Shown piece by piece: positions 63,840 through 64,000 of a stretch of DNA of 64,000 nucleotides. The stretch is from Streptomyces sp. CB02923 (lineage in GTDB: Bacteria; Actinomycetota; Actinomycetes; Streptomycetales; Streptomycetaceae). A model generated the notes under the pieces. It searched no databases and had not been told where the DNA came from. It worked only from the letters and a program-made list of their open reading frames with translations. A program made the position numbers and the translations under genes. The DNA is taken from assembly GCF_001905005.1 (NCBI RefSeq), contig NZ_LWKZ01000023.1, positions 1,054,001-1,118,000 on the forward strand. Reading direction: 5' to 3'. Position 1 is the first letter of the stretch; each line of letters begins with the position of its first letter.

Positions 63840-64000
63840 CGGTCAGCTGACGGGCGGCCCTTCGGAGGGGGCGGCCGGGCCGGCGCTCGGCGAGGGCGCC
63901 GACCGGGGACACATGGGGGCCCAGGCGTGACCCTCGTCAACCACGGAACCCCTACCGGGCGACGAAACCGCACGTCAGAGCGGCGTCGACGGGGTGCGGG

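Noticed and set aside
1..64000. CRISPR array
   Set aside because: Several direct repeats exist, but all are tandem with no unique spacers, and no cas gene is seen.
1..64000. tRNA or rRNA genes
   Set aside because: No cloverleaf with a CCA-end acceptor or GTTCRANNC T-loop in proper context was recognised by eye; a covariance-model scan would be decisive.
1..64000. Insertion sequences or integrase-bounded islands
   Set aside because: No transposase or integrase protein and no flanking inverted-repeat pair with target duplication was found.
63840..64000. Minus-strand frame at the right edge
   Set aside because: Pro/Arg-rich with no motif, overlapping the methyltransferase end; not supported.

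Overview
The window is high-GC DNA that reads like a Streptomyces (or close relative) chromosome. Supporting signs are third-position G/C bias, many ATGA/GTGA start-stop overlaps, GTG and TTG starts, and actinobacterial families: F420/DUF385 oxidoreductase, CU044_5270, DUF397, DUF574, XRE-DUF5753 and WXG100. I recognise no rRNA, tRNA, CRISPR array, insertion sequence or phage gene.

Layout. 1-11650: the end of a biosynthetic cluster, with the tail of an MFS exporter, a KS-AT-ACP polyketide synthase and a 2665-aa aminotransferase / luciferase-like monooxygenase / C-A-PCP-C synthetase, overlapping by 4 bp each. Together they could build a 3-amino-2-hydroxy acyl unit, join it to an amino acid and release it through a terminal condensation domain. 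12-17 kb: cold-shock protein, MDR oxidoreductase, divergent YczE/MocR pair and a RidA protein. 17.3-20.1 kb: a tightly coupled membrane protein / winged-helix regulator / ABC transporter operon. 20-23.6 kb: F420-type oxidoreductase, a small secreted protein, a stand-alone hydroxymethylbilane synthase and two heptanucleotide satellites. 23.7-30.2 kb: a leftward CoA-thioester catabolic operon (CoA transferase, crotonase, acetoacetate decarboxylase homologue, hydroxyacyl-CoA dehydrogenase, acyl-CoA dehydrogenase) with a LysR gene upstream. 30-34.5 kb: CPBP protease-like protein, D,D-carboxypeptidase and a sigma factor / zinc motif / membrane / CAP fusion. 35-37.5 kb: an orphan StrR-like activator with a StrR-type operator-like site, a TetR gene and a SnoaL-like protein. 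37.8-43.9 kb: an SGNH lipoprotein beside an acyltransferase-3, a TetR-nitroreductase unit, a GNAT and a Tat-exported phosphoesterase. 44-47.2 kb: an ECF sigma gene with a frame break, its CU044_5270 partner and a secreted propeller protein sharing a promoter-like motif. 47.3-53 kb: MarR-MFS, twin-MerR/erythromycin-esterase and a FAD monooxygenase. 53-57.4 kb: secreted protein, Lrp-DUF2000 divergent pair and a three-gene type VII secretion substrate-like unit. 57.4-64 kb: MerR and SulP transporter with a leader peptide and hairpin, a DUF574 methyltransferase, a WhiJ-type XRE/DUF397/HATPase island and a membrane methyltransferase.

Two themes recur. One is local regulation by compact palindromic operators sitting on promoters (40.2, 47.3, 50.9 and 57.9 kb). 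The other is an unusual density of short tandem repeats, both between genes and inside protein linkers or tails. All functions are inferred from sequence read by eye; no database or structure search was run.
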